From Termitomyces sp. T153 (Eukaryota; Basidiomycota; Agaricomycetes; Agaricales; Lyophyllaceae): a DNA stretch of 64,000 nucleotides. The position numbers and the translations under genes were made by a program. A model generated the notes under the pieces. That model worked only from the letters and a program-made list of their open reading frames with translations. It was not told where the DNA came from and made no database searches. The stretch spans positions 19,482 to 83,481 of the forward strand of contig JACKQL020000159.1 in assembly GCA_018296165.2 (NCBI GenBank), in the 5' to 3' direction. This document shows, one piece after another, positions 23,253-34,399 of the stretch. Within the stretch, counting starts at the first letter, position 1, and each line of letters starts with the position of its first letter.

Positions 23253-23959
23253 TCAAATCACGGCACCTCCATCAAACCGAATATCAAGGGGGATGACCAC
23301 GTCTTGAATTTTTCCCTGTTCTCCTGTCCAAGAAGCTATCTCCTTTGGTTCCCATGGATATTCCGGCATCTCCACATCTTTGAACTTCTCCTGTTCTCGG
23401 GTCCAACAGACTATCTCCTTTGATTTGCATGGATATTCCGGAATCAGTAAAAGCGAAAATAGCCGGTCACATGGCTCAATTTTTTGCACGGCCAAATTGG
23501 ATCTCTCAATTTGTGAGCAAGGGAGGGAGGGCGAGGCAGCAGAAGGGTAGCACACAGTATTGTACTGCCCTTCCTTGCTCTGTACTGCCTTCTATGGTTG
23601 ACTAATGTCCCGCTCATCATGGATCTCAACAAAGAATTCCGGAACAGCCTTCTCACTGGACTCAACAAATGGCTCATCTGATCATCATTCACCGGCTCTA
23701 TTATATGTCGACGTTCGAATGAATCTTCTCTTTCCATTATACACTTTATTGCCCAACAACATTCATTCATTGCTTCCACTTGGTTTTCACCCCTCTCATG
23801 ACCAATATGATTCCCAGTATCGACCGGTCTAGTCTCTCTTCTGGAGGAAATGAATTCCTTCAATTGCACATACCCAACTTGATCGTCTGCTTTCTGTGTA
23901 CTGGTGCATATCATTTTGGATTTGCTAGGTCTATATTCCATTTGGCAAACTCTGTTCAA
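23253..23959 (-). other. Possible small gene with a 25-codon internal repeat (unrecognised)
   Basis: Minus-strand frames suggest coding sequence without a known family. In 23253-23555 two in-frame units 75 bp apart share PEYP..KEI..WT.EQ.K..DV, which is unlikely by chance in non-coding DNA. Upstream, another frame reads SDEPFVESSEKAVPEFFVEI and ends near 23605. I could not join these with clear splice sites. It lies head-to-head with the membrane protein gene starting at about 23965. Confidence 0.3.
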
Positions 23960-23964
23960 CAGGA

Positions 23965-25163
23965 ATGTTGGTCCCTGTCTTCAGCGACGTCATCTGCTCT
24001 CTTGTCACGTATGTATCTTTGAAAGTTAAACCCACATACTGGTTCATGATGCCCCTTAGGCGCCAGAAGCAAAGCTCCTGGGTGACTCTGATTATAGTTC
24101 TACTAGGCTTCATCACATTATGTGTCCTTGATGCAGAGATGGTGATGAACGGCAGAGCTCAATTGAGAGCAGAGGTAATGTTTTTTGGTTCTATAGTGGA
24201 AGATCCGGGCTATGGTATAGTTTTCAATACGGCAGCTGGTATAATATATCAACTAGATCAGTGGATGCCATTGATACTCGTATGCTTTTTTGCTCACAAC
24301 CGACTAGATTTCCAACATACCAAGTATTTTCGCAGCCAGTCATTAATGACACGTTTATCATATGGCGAGCATGGTCAATCTTCGGAAGACGTCGCTGGGC
24401 AGCATATATTTCGATAATATTGTGTCTTGCTTCAGTCGGTATGTATCCAAATGCTCATTGGAATGGTACTACTTAACTGACATTGGCTTATTAGGAATTT
24501 TGGTTGCTTATGCAATTGTGGTGGCCTATGACATACTGCACGCCTTGATGATTCCGCATTCAATGGAAACTCTTCTAGAGTATGGTCCCTTGATTGCACT
24601 GGTGTTGTCACTGGTCAAAAACATTCTCGCTACATTCTTCATTTCCTGGATTCTATGGTGGTTCTCTCGAATATATCATGACATCCTTTCAATTGAATAC
24701 TGGATACTTGCAGGGGATATCTAAAATTTTTACAACAAAATTTTAATACTCGACAACGACAACGCTATACAATTTGGCGTGTGCTTCTGATCCTTGTAGA
24801 AGCAGGAGCTGTGTACAATTTGCTGCTGGTAAGGGAAGCGAGATATCATTTTGCAGAACGGATGATTCTCAATTACTTGCACTTGTAAGATTGTTGCAAT
24901 TGTCCTGCATTTTCGGGGAAAGTCGACCGGAGCTGTCATTCTTGGGAATGTGATTACTATTGTTTCTGTGAGCTTTTCTATTGCTTAGTGACGCAGATGT
25001 TTAAATATATATAAAGATAGCTTTTCCAACCTTGACAATTTTCCTTGTTCAAGGACCATTTTCAACTGCACATCTAGTAGAATCAGTGATGTCCCTGTAT
25101 GACACAGAACCAGATCATCCTGTTGCGCTAGAACCAAAGTCTAGTCCAGCTGATAATGCCTAG
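23965..25163 (+). CDS. Multi-pass (seven-helix-like) membrane protein of a basidiomycete family
   Basis: The spliced model has exons 23965-24279, 24336-24438, 24495-24657, 24714-24828, 24890-24967 and 25017-25163. All junctions are GT..AG and in frame, giving 306 residues. Introns are 49-61 bp. Several hydrophobic segments are visible: SWVTLIIVLLGFI, YISIILCLASV-GILVAYAIVV, LIALVLSLVKNILATFFISW, VLLILVEAGAVYNLL and IAFPTLTIFLVQ. The motif INDTFIIWRAWSIF after the third exon start is characteristic of a large agaricomycete family of multi-pass membrane proteins of unknown function. The tail is polar and acidic. The first helix is weak, so an upstream exon may be missing from the model. Function cannot be assigned. 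Confidence 0.75.
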
Positions 25164-26404
25164 ACTTTGCATGTCTGAAATGTCGTGCAGATAGGCAGAA
25201 ATACTAATATGTACTTTTTCAGACATTCACTGTTAATGACTACTAGTAAAAACTCACGTTTCTTACCTTGGGTCATGTTCAACGTTCGCTTCAAGGGTTA
25301 TTAACATTAGAATCTTCTTTCACCGTTTCAGCGCCCGCAATACATCCTACAGTCTGAATTACATAGTTAACTTCGCTTGTTGTCTGGCTACTCGGAAATT
25401 CAACTACTCCAACAAACAAACAAACAGACGTTGCCAGTACACTGAGCTCTAAGCGCCAACCATAACACAAACCCGCTCACCGCCTCCTCTCTGAACACAG
25501 CTTTTTACCAACGCTGATGTCATCTGACCCAAACAGTCACTAAATTTGGTCACAGGCAATGTCTACTGCCTATCAATATGCCAATACAAACAAATACGAG
25601 CTGCTAAAAACAGCCTTTCTCAACAACTTCCATGGAGTTACAAAAAATGTCAATGAAGGGGTTCCAATGCAGAAAAGAGTAATGATAGAACCTGAGATCG
25701 GGACTAGGGCAGGAAAGCCTCAAGCCATGCGACAACCTTACTCTAAGACGGCCCGGACAAGACTGTCTTTGTATCGTTGTCGATCTCCGCTGGTGTGTGT
25801 CCCCTGCCAACTTCTCTCTATTCGCCATTTTGTTGTCTATCTAACTTCAAGGTATATTATGCCACCTCTTCGATCGTGTTTACATTGCTTTACCGTCCGA
25901 TGGAAGGGTGTCTCTGTTCAATTGATTCGGAATGACTTGTTTTGTTGTGTGTCGACTTCTGCGATATTTTCATGTATCTACAAGAACTTGATCCGGATCT
26001 GAATTTCGATCCACGGTACTTACCTCCCACCCATTGGCACCAACTTCAAGCATCTGCGAGCTATTATTCTTGGGGATCGGAGAGTTCAACATGCACTGTA
26101 GGGAAAAAGAGTTTATCGTATCATTCGGCTTCAAGTTACGAGCAGAGCGTTAGAACCCATGCATTGGATCACAGATGCTTCTACCTCAATTCTACCCATG
26201 ACTACTAGGCTCATATTACCACATCAATATTGCATGTGTTCACTTACACATACAAGAAAAAAGGTGTATAAAGTTCACCAGAACGTTAGGCAGAATGTAT
26301 GTCAGTTTGTGATTGGCCAGTTGCGTGCGTAAACTTTGTAATTGTTGTACACGACATGAATTCTTGGGCATTCGAAGTTTTTAAATTGCTTATTCTCTAG
26401 TTCA
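25164..26404. other. Intergenic with one unassigned 147-codon frame
   Basis: The plus-strand frame 25559-26002 is open for 147 codons but has no recognisable domain, its composition is not protein-like in the second half (many C, R, H), and no promoter is obvious. I regard it as doubtful. A low-complexity ACAAACAAACAAACAG run lies near 25411. Confidence 0.3.
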
Positions 26405-26407
26405 TAG

Positions 26408-26511
26408 AGTGGCAGAAGAGGTCTAAGAGGTATAGCTCAAACGCGGGGCATGAGTGGCTCCCAAAAACCCTAGTGGTTCTAGGAGATCCGCGTTCGAGTC
26501 GCGCTACCCTC
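26408..26511 (+). pseudogene. tRNA-like sequence 1 (class II, leucine-like, degenerate)
   Basis: Has a Pol III A-box-like start (TGGCAGAAGAGGTCTAAG) and a B-box-like GCGTTCGAGTCGC with a four-base-pair T stem (CGCG/CGCG). The 5' and 3' acceptor strands do not pair properly, so it is not a working tRNA. A TCAAA stretch in the right area and extra sequence between arms would fit a leucine CAA tRNA with an intron, but this is a weak call. A diverged copy lies at 26775-26876. Confidence 0.35.
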
Positions 26512-26613
26512 TCCAGGGATTTACAAAACGTACTTTTTGTTCCGACTTGACAATTTCTTGACTTAGTGGATTGGTTGAAATGGAAAGTTTGCATTGATCT
26601 TGTGACGGTATTT

Positions 26614-26698
26614 ACGAGAGGGAATAGCTGAATCGAAGAGCATCGGATAATTGTCTCGGTCTGTGATCTGAACACCCGAGGTTCGAAACCATGGTTCT
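26614..26698 (+). pseudogene. tRNA-like sequence 2 (degenerate)
   Basis: B-box GGTTCGAAACC at 26680-26690 and an A-box-like TAGCTGAATCGAAGAG at 26625-26640 are spaced as in a tRNA gene. Outer strands AGAGGGA and GTTCTCT can form six of seven pairs with wobble. D and anticodon arms are imperfect, so identity cannot be set. Confidence 0.3.
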
Positions 26699-26774
26699 CT
26701 GATGGTACCAAGGTGCGACGAGTATGATCCCTTTTTAGTTGTTTCAAAGACCCGCGTTCAAATGGTGGTCACGG

Positions 26775-26876
26775 GTAGTGGCAGAAGAAGGTTTAAGGGG
26801 GTTATAGCTCAAACGCAGGGCATGAGTATCACAAACGCCTTAGTGGTTCTGAAGATCCGTGTTCAATCGCGTACCC
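26775..26876 (+). pseudogene. tRNA-like sequence 3, diverged copy of sequence 1
   Basis: Shares GTGGCAGAAGA, TATAGCTCAAACGC, GGGCATGAGT, TTAGTGGTTCT and GATCCGYGTTC in order with 26408-26511. Here GGGTA (5') and TACCC (3') can pair, which is lost in sequence 1. Either a local duplication of a tRNA pseudogene or two copies of a tRNA-derived short element. Confidence 0.35.
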
Positions 26877-26899
26877 TTCGCGAGATTCATGGTTGTGAC

Positions 26900-27370
26900 A
26901 TGAATTTGTGACAACTTGTGAATGCCTCGCCTTTTACCTGGTTGGTTAGGAAACGCGATATTGTGAGATCCAAGAGATGTACTAGAAGGAAGGTACCAAT
27001 CAGTATTAAAGAGATGTCACAGAGAATGAGCAACCGTGTAGTGATTATGACAAAGAGCATGGATAGAACAACATCACTATGGAAGTGAGCACTTGAACTG
27101 TCATTTCATAGACCATGAAGGAAATGTATGGTTCCATGATGATATACATATAGGTGCAGCAATGTACAGAGAAAACACTTCTTTGGAGCATACTGATTTT
27201 GCTAAATGTCCTACAAAGTTATCCAGTGTTGTCTTATATAGGGATGATGACAACATTGTATAAGTAAGTCTGCATTACATTTCAGCAATCCAACTTGAAG
27301 TATCAAATAACTTCCCCCCCCCATCACCCCTAGATCTTAATACTGCCATGCCATGCAATGGCTCATACCT
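26900..27370. other. No recognised feature
   Basis: Moderately AT-rich sequence without an open frame resembling a known family. A run of nine C lies at about 27313-27321. It is probably retroelement debris bordering the LTR that follows. Confidence 0.35.
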
Positions 27371-27778
27371 CGCATGTCCATTCCAATAAAGGCTATCAGT
27401 CACACAACTGGCAGAGGGAGATCCAAAGTCTATTCAGTATCTACAAGAAGTTCTAGAGTTCTAGCTACTCACTTGGCAGAGGGAGATATAAAGAGAAGAA
27501 GTATAAGGATCTCCAATGCCAGTGTTTGGAAAATTTACTCTAGAGCTTCTGGAAAAAACACCCAACAACAACCAAATTCAGAATCCAATCAAAAAGTAGA
27601 GATCCATTGTAAATGGCCTTGATCTCCAGACTCCCAGCATGTGACTGCAAATGAATATATTTAAATGATAGCCCTTTGTTGAATGTACCTGTGGCCCAAA
27701 GGTGGGAGGCCTACAATGAGCAGTAGGCTTGGAATAAAGGAAACAATCCAGGGGTCTAGCCACAGTGGTTCCCTGACA
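27371..27778 (-). repeat. Family-2 LTR, 3' LTR of element G (left edge uncertain)
   Basis: Ends at CCCTGACA (27771-27778), so on the minus strand it begins TGTCAGGGAACC. Beside it at about 27786-27803 is a minus-strand polypurine run followed by the element G chromodomain, which fits a 3' LTR. It shares CAGTCACACAACTGG, AGAGGGA and AGGAAAACA-like segments with 55142-55329. The left edge is set only roughly. Confidence 0.5.
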
Positions 27779-28458
27779 TCACCCTGACATCACCCCCCCT
27801 CTAACATGTAGTGTCTCAATGTACTGGGTAAGCAGAGTTGTGCATTGCCTGGTCAGCTGCTGAAATGGGGTAGATGCCTCCAATTGCCTTTGGGACATTG
27901 GGATGCCTGTAGTAGGAGTCCTGGACCAAGGCTGGTGCATGTACATCAGTCTGTGGTTCCCAAGAGATGTTCTCAGTGGCATATCCCTTCAATTTCACCT
28001 TTAATTGCAACTTCATCTGGAATATCCTGCTATCCAAGATTTTTTTCACCTCATACTCCTCATTGTCAACCAAGACTGGTGGTGGGGGTACCTTAGGGTG
28101 GCAGCCAGGGATCAGATCTTCTGGAGCTGGGAACAACTTGACAATGTTAAAGACTGTGTGCAGTTGGTGTAAGCCTGCTGGGAGTTGAAGTGGGTATGCT
28201 AAAAACCTGACCTTCTTCTCCACCATGAAGGGGCCAAGGTGACAATGTGACAGCTTCTATGATGGCCTGTTGTCTTAATGTCCAAGCTATCCAAGTACAT
28301 ACAGTCTCCAGGTTTGTATACAGGGGCTGGCATTGGCCAGCAATCATAGTATTGTGCTATGTTGTCCTTTGCCTTCACTAATGCTGCCTTTGCCTCCTCC
28401 TGTGCCCTTCATCCTGCCCACAAACTTGTTGACTGAGTCATTATTCTCTGAGGGGTGT
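27779..28458 (-). pseudogene. Element G integrase C-terminus with chromodomain
   Basis: Minus-strand reading of 27816-28226 has FLAYPLQLPAGLHQLHTVFN, then IVKLFPAPEDLIPG, then a chromodomain with EYEVKKILDSR, KLKGYATENISWEPQ and HAPALVQ. Upstream to about 28430 it reads KAALVKAKDNIAQYYD and YKPGDCMYLDSLDIKTT. These are the usual segments after the integrase core in agaricomycete Tf2-type Gypsy elements. The upstream part is cut off at 28459 by the insertion of LTR C1. The pol here differs from that of elements A/D. Confidence 0.8.
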
Positions 28459-29155
28459 TGTCAGGTTCCACTGACCATGGAGGCTCAGCTCAACTGGGCA
28501 AGTCCTTGATAGGCAGACTCAACATCCTGCATGTATAACTTGTGTTCTGGTGGGTTCCAGATGTTGGTTACCTATCAGGATAAGCTGTAGTAGTACTCCA
28601 AGTAAGTCTGGGGAAGTCTGGAGAGTGCTAAGGGTTAGGCACAGTAAGGAGTGAGTGAGGAGGTGTCAGGTATCATGTTTTGGGGCAGATACTTGGAAGG
28701 TAGGTTACTGAGGTCATGTGAGCAATGGGAGTAGGACTGTGGGTTGATGAATTCCAGAGCCAAGTGTAGAACAAGGTCCAGGGTTAGATAGAAGGTACAG
28801 GGTTACAGTGATGAGAACAGAGATTGGAATGGAAATAGAGTTGAGGCAAACAGGCACACATAGAAGGAAACTGAGAGAGACAAGACAAGATGGAGTTGAG
28901 ACAAGATTGAAATGATAATGAAGTGGGATAGAGACAAGAACAAATGCAATTGAGATGATATGAGACAGAAACTAGAGACAAGATGGAAACAGGGCACAAA
29001 TGTAAGTAATATCAAGACTACTGTAATGAATATTATTCTACAACTTAAGTTCTGGCTGATGGACCTGCTGAACCTCCTCCAGGAATTGTGGGTCTGACAG
29101 TGGGGCTTGTCAGGGCCACATGGGTTTGATGAGTGTCAGTTCTGATTGGGCAGGC

Positions 29156-31451
29156 TGTCAGGTTCCGCTGACCATGGGGGCTCAGCTACACTGGGCAAGT
29201 CCTTACTAGGCGAACATGATTCCCTGCACTGACAACCAAGCACTCAGAGGTGTTCCAAGCACTAGGGACTTGTGAGGATAGCCAGGGGAGATTGACCCGA
29301 GCAAGTCTGGGGAGGTCTGGAGGAGTAGAGGACAGGTTGCGGGGGAGGGGGGACGGACTTGGCGGGGTTCAGGCATAAGTCTGTGTGTGAGTATTGCGGG
29401 TGCAGAGGAGGCGGAGGCTATGTGGATGACAGGAGTGGAGCCAGAGTTCTGATGGGGGATCAACAGGGATTGATGGGGTTCGGAGCCAAGTGTATAGCAG
29501 GGTCCGAGGGTGGTAACAAGCATTGGAGGTTCATAATTGTAATTGTGGAGTTCATGAGGACGTTACGGTCAAGAGGACTTGGACACAATAGACAGAATCA
29601 AACAGAGCAATACAGAGTCAAACAAAATGAGACAAAGATGAGATGAGAACGAGAATAGATTCAGGCAGAGACACGGAATGATAATGAAAGGATAACAGAA
29701 CAGAAATGAGATAAGACCAGGAGACTGAGAGTAAGGAAAACGAGACATGGGACACAAAACACGAGAAGAAACAATCAGAAACACATCAGAAAGGTAGGTA
29801 GATAGATAATCTCAAGACTAAAGTACAAGGAGCTACTCTATGTCTTATATACTGACTACTGAAGAGCTCCGGGGATGTCAGCTGTGGTGGCAGGGCTTGG
29901 CAGAGCTCGACAGAGTCAACAGGTGTTGGTTACAATCAGAGGGCGGGCTGCATTGATATGTTGATGGGATCAATTGTGACGCGGTCTGTTCTGAGGCTGT
30001 TGTGATACTCCAGGGTAAGTTGGGGAAGCCAGGGTGTCAAGCTGATGACGTGTAATGGGGTCAGGCACAGCGGGGGAGTGGTCCCAGGGGCTCAGGAAGT
30101 CCAGGGGAAGCGCCGGCAGCTGCAGGGAAGACATCGGAGTTGGCCAGGGGGCTGTTGGAGTTAGCCAAGAATGTGCCAGAGTTAGCTGGAGTAGGTGCAG
30201 AGTGCTGAGCAAGTTTGACAAAGCGTTGGGGGGTGTCACGACCCGTTCCCCGAAACCCCACACATTGTCCATCAACCCCCCGAACCCCCAAAGTGACCCC
30301 CAACACTCCGCCGAACTTCCGCCCATGCCCCGTGCCTACTTCAGCTAACTCCGACGCCTCCCCGGCTAACTCCGACAGCCCCCTGGCCAACTTCGGTGCC
30401 TGCCCCGCAGCCACTGACACTTACCCTGGGCCTCCCGAACCCCGAGAACCACCCCCGCTGTTCCCGATCTTTGCCACCCATCATCAACTCAACACCCTGG
30501 TTCCTCCAACCTATTTCGGAGTATCACAACAACCTCGGGGCAACCTGTGTTCTCCAATGATCCCATCAACGTATCAGCGCGGCACAATCCTCGATCACAA
30601 CCAACACCTGCCCCCTCCGTCGAGCTCCGCCAAGCCCCACCGCCACAGCCGACATACCCCGAAGTCCTCCAGTAGTCAGTATATAAGTCATCGAGTAACT
30701 CTTTGTACCCTAGTCTTGATATTGCTGAACGTTACCTATGGTCTGATTGTTTCCTTCTCGTGTCTCGTGTCTCGTTCCCTTATCTCAGTCTCCCGGTCTT
30801 ATCTCAGTCTCCCGGTCTTATCTCAGTCTCCCGGTCTTGTCTCATCTCCATTTTGTTATCGTTCTTGTTATTGTTTTGTATCTCTATTCGAATCTACTCT
30901 TGTCCTATATCAACCCCATCCCATTTCGTCTGATGCTGTCTCGGTGACTCCATCCGACCATTGTGCCCAAGTCTTCATCGACCTTAACGACCTCACGAAC
31001 TCTGCAATTACAATTACAGACCCCAACACTCCTTTACCAGGTCCGAACCTCACTCTTTGCTCGGTCCCGGACTCCATCAGTTCCAAATGATCTCCCATCA
31101 AACCCCGGCTCCGTTCCATTGATCACACAGCCACCTACTCCCTTGCTTCCACAAATCTCCCGTACGGCCTTCTGCCTAAACCCTGCCAAGACCACCCCAT
31201 CTCCTCACAATCCGAATTCTCCGGACCTTCCCAGATCTGTCTGGATCACATTCCCCCAACTACCCGCACGAGCCACCAGGGCCCGGAACGTCTTTGAGTG
31301 TTCGGTTACCAGTGCAAGGGGATCACGCCCGCCTAGTAAGGACTCGCCCAGTGCAGCTGAGCCCCCGAGGTCAGCGGAACCTGACGGGGGGTTCCGGGGG
31401 AGCAGGGGTTTGTCGGGTGGTGTACGGGGCTTCAGGGAACAGGTCATGACA
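29156..31451 (-). repeat. Solo LTR C2 nested in C1, itself holding LTR F
   Basis: TGTCAGGTTCCGCTGACC at 29156 and GTCATGACA ending at 31451 are flanked by the target duplication CAGGC (29151-29155 and 31452-31456). Without the inserted LTR F the length is about 1.14 kb, a full LTR. No interior sequence is attached, so it is a solo LTR formed by recombination. Confidence 0.9.
30234..31386 (+). repeat. Solo LTR F nested in C2
   Basis: TGTCACGACCCGTTCC...GGAACCTGACG in the opposite orientation to C1 and C2. Five-base G runs flank it (30229-30233 and 31387-31391), consistent with a GGGGG target duplication, and C2 sequence resumes after it. It carries TATATAA and the AGTCTTGATATT start sequence near 30680-30723 and three minisatellite units. 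It is GC-rich and similar to the element E LTRs. The last base is G where other copies have A. Confidence 0.88.
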
Positions 31452-31934
31452 CAGGCCATGGTGACATATTGGTGTGGGTCCATGATGTATCCCAGGGTTC
31501 AGGAAGAGCATTGGAGGTACCTGAGAGTAAGTAGGGATTGGGAGAGTGATGGGGCCCACTACAGGGCTGTTGGGGTTTTCTGGGGAAGTGTCAGACTCTG
31601 CCAGGGGAAGTGCTGCAAGTGAACAAAGGTCAGGATGGATCAAAGAGGTGTTGGCAGGTATTCTGGGAAAGTGGGGTTGCTTGAAAGGAGGTCTGGGGAT
31701 GGGTCATAACATCACCCCCCCCCCCCCCTTCAGCATTGAGACCCTTAAGGCATGGGATATAGTCAGGGATTGGCAGTAGCATGGAAATCAAAGCCAGTGC
31801 AATATGCATCATTTAGCAGCAAGCAGCAGCTACATGGGGAACAAAGTCAAAGCAGAATTGTCATCCATCAAGAAACTCCTCCTCAGAAATTGAAAGGGTC
31901 AGGACATACCCCAGTGCTCCCCTATTGCCTCCTC

Positions 31935-32375
31935 ATGTCTCCCTTGTTGTTGTTGTCCCCAACACCCCCTTCTTCCAATGAGAATTGCATCAACATGTGG
32001 GCAGAATACAAAGAGCACTGGCAGGAGTTTTAACAGCATTGGAACTGGAGGAAGGTGGACTCAATGTACCACTGACATGAGTACTAGGATTCTTTCCATG
32101 GTGCCATCCTGATTCAGTTGACAGAGTTATCTGTGGCTGTGGTGAGTCTATCTGGAGGTTTCTCTTAAGCCTAGACTCCAAGGCAGTTTATCCATCCTGT
32201 CCTGGTGTCACCAAGTTGCCCCCTCAGGTTGAGCTTGGAAATGGGGAGGGTGCAACTTGTTCTGGAGACCCAACAAGTAGCACAGGCAGTGGTGATGCCT
32301 GAGGAATCTGTAGAGGTAGTTGGGCAGGCATAGGGCCCCCCAACCTTGGAGTGGTGTCAGCACTTTCCGGAAGGT
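31935..32375 (+). pseudogene. Antisense accessory gene, 5' part only (element of LTR C1)
   Basis: Starts 224 bp from the C1 LTR edge with ATGTCTCCC, corresponding to the MSS start of the other copies, preceded by the same leader (TTCAGCATTGAGACCC, then GGGATTGGCAG). Around 32240-32370 it matches the element A copy near 1500-1590 (CCCCCCAAC.TTGGAGTGGTGTCAG). It is broken by stops and ends abruptly where plus-strand pol of another element begins. Confidence 0.6.
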
Positions 32376-33560
32376 GTGTGGCAAAAGTTCAAGGTATGGA
32401 CAGATCATAAGAACCTTGAATACTTCTGGACAGCCAAGAAGCTCAATTGCTGACAGGCCCAGTGGTCCCTCTACCTCACCAACTTTGACTTCTTGCTGCA
32501 CCACAAGCCCAGCCAGAGCATGGGGAAGCCAGATGCCTTGTTCCAGAGAGTGGACCATGGTATGAGGGGGGAGGATAACAGCAACATTGTGCTCCTCCAT
32601 ACCAAATTGTTTGCAATCTGAGCCATGGAGGGTCTAGCCATTGAGGGACCAGAGGTGGACATTCTCTAGGACATATGGCAGGGCAATTGGGACAGTCAGC
32701 AAGAGGAACTTGTTGTGCAGGCAGCTCTAATGCTGAAGTCAGAGCATACCACTGGTGCCAAGTTGGTCTGCACAGACAAATAGGCCCTCTAGGATGGGAT
32801 CCTAATCTTTAGGGATTGTATCTATGTGCCCAATGTTCTGGAGCTCTGTTAGAGGATTGTGGAGCTACACCACAACTCCTGCATGGCAGGGCACCCTGGA
32901 TATTGAAAACATTGGAGCTGGTATTGCAGAACTACTGGTGGCCCCAGATGTCCCAGTATATTGGGTCCTACACTAGTACATGCAATCTCTGCCTCTGGAT
33001 CAAGCCCCAACACTGCCTCCCCTATGAACAGCTACACCCATTGCCCATGCCCACAAAATGATGGAGTGTGGCTTCCATGAACTTCATTGTAGAACTCCCT
33101 GATGCCCACAGTTATGACACAATTATGGTGGTTGTAAACCTGTATGGTAAGCAAGCACACTTCATTCTGACCCACACTACCTGCTCGGCCATGGGCACCA
33201 CAAACCTGTACCAGAGGAATGTCTGGAAACTCCATGGCCTCTCTGACACCTATGTTTCTGACTGGGGACCACAATTTGTGGCAGACTTCACCAGGGAACT
33301 CTACCAACTACTTGGCCTGAAGCTTCACACCTCCACCACCTACCACCCACAGTCCAATGGCCAGACCAAACATGTAAACCAGGAGTTGGAGCAGTACCTC
33401 TGCCTTTTCTGCAACAAGTGCCAGGATGACTAAGATGAACTCCTCCCTGATGCCAAGCTCCAATACAACAACCACATTCATGCATCCACCCAGTTCTCCC
33501 CATTCTTCCTTGACACTGGATGGCATCTGCACATGGGCTTTGAACCCTGGGCCCTTGCCA
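32376..33560 (+). pseudogene. Element H pol fragment: RNase H end, zinc-binding region, integrase core
   Basis: Plus-strand reading gives FKVWTDHKNLEYFWTAKKL and NFDFLLHHKPSQSMGKPDAL (RNase H tail), an HHCC-like stretch ending CNLCLWIKPQH near 33010, and an integrase core at 33068-33433. The core has FIVELPDAHSYDTIMVVVNL, YVSDWGPQFVADFTREL and NGQTKHVNQELEQYL, giving D, D and E in place (the third aligned with E of HVNQELEQ). Stops occur between blocks. The orientation is opposite to element G, so the two are separate insertions. Confidence 0.8.
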
Positions 33561-33967
33561 GCTTCTTAGCCACTCCTCTGCTCCTTTGATGCTTGCTTGT
33601 CACTTGTGCTTGCCTGCTCTAGCCAGGTTTATCCATGGTTGTGTTCATCCCCTCACAACCTCTGCAGCTTGTTTGACATCTCCAGGGCTCATTTCAGAAC
33701 CCTGGAGATCTCTGGAGAACTGCAGAGTTCTCTGTATTACCTCACCAATCATTGTCCTAGAGTTATGATTAGCTCTGGCCTTCTGTACAGTAGTTCCCAC
33801 ACTTCCACTGCACCAAGCAGCAGGGATCCTTTGACTTGTTCTCTTTGGATTCCCCTCTGCTAGGTGATTAGTTACTGATTGTATCATTGTCTACTCCACT
33901 AATATACTTTGGATTCCCCTCTGCTAGCTGCATGACTCTGATCTGCTGCTCCAGAGGTTGCCCTTAC
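33561..33967 (+). repeat. Probable family-2 LTR after element H (start uncertain)
   Basis: Ends CCAGAGGTTGCCCTTACA at 33967, the reverse complement of the start of 55142-55329. It contains a 20-bp direct repeat TTTGGATTCCCCTCTGCTAG (33843-33862 and 33909-33928). It fits the 3' end of element H, though the left boundary and polypurine tract are not clear. Confidence 0.45.
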
Positions 33968-34129
33968 AGTGCATGTACTTTTCTGCATGTTATGCGGAGC
34001 AGTTACATGCCCTGCATGGGATTGCAGATTTAGCATGTGCAACTATGTTTAAGGATGCACCTTATTATCTGAAATTCCACAAAATAACTTGTAGCAGGTG
34101 GACAACATTAGTTGTACATCAAACATCAC

Positions 34130-34330
34130 TGCAGGCACCCAAAGTTGTTTCCCTTGGAACAAAAGAAAAAGAGACACATTACACCATTCCTAATGCACAT
34201 ATTTCAAGGGGGAAAAGGCATAAGACAATAAAAAATGACTTTTCCCAAAACCAAAATTTGACAAAGAAATGTTATAACATGTTTCTTTATCCCTTTTTCC
34301 AAGGGAAGCAACTTCCGGCGCCCGCAGTGC
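34130..34330. repeat. Foldback (inverted-repeat) element
   Basis: Left arm about 34130-34205 (GCAGGCACCCAAAGTTGTTT, then CCCTTGGAAC) and right arm about 34255-34328 are inverted complements with roughly 75-80 percent identity by eye. The right arm read on the minus strand starts GCGGGCGCCGGAAGTTGCTT then CCCTTGGAA. The spacer is about 50 bp. It could be a small non-autonomous DNA element (MITE-like) or a hairpin. Confidence 0.6.
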
Positions 34331-34399
34331 ATGGATTAGGGAGACGTATTGGAGGTTGAGATTGGCCGGCCACGGGAACAAGGGTTCAGAAGATGTTGT

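Larger units (their letters stand above)
28459..31711 (-). repeat. LTR C1, host of a two-level LTR stack
   Basis: Starts TGTCAGGTTCCACTGACC and ends GGTCATAACA. It is followed at 31712-31730 by a C run plus TTCAGCATTGAGACCC, the polypurine/leader signature of the family, so it is a 3' LTR of a minus-strand element whose interior lies to the right. Its own sequence (28459-29155 plus 31457-31711, about 950 bp) is interrupted by LTR C2. Confidence 0.85.

Noticed and set aside
25559..26002. 147-codon frame as a confident gene
   Set aside because: No domain, unnatural composition in the second half and no splice or promoter support; kept only as a note.
30215..31090. 291-codon plus-strand frame across LTR F
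   Set aside because: Begins in LTR C2 and runs through LTR F including its TATA box and minisatellite; LTR sequence, not a gene.
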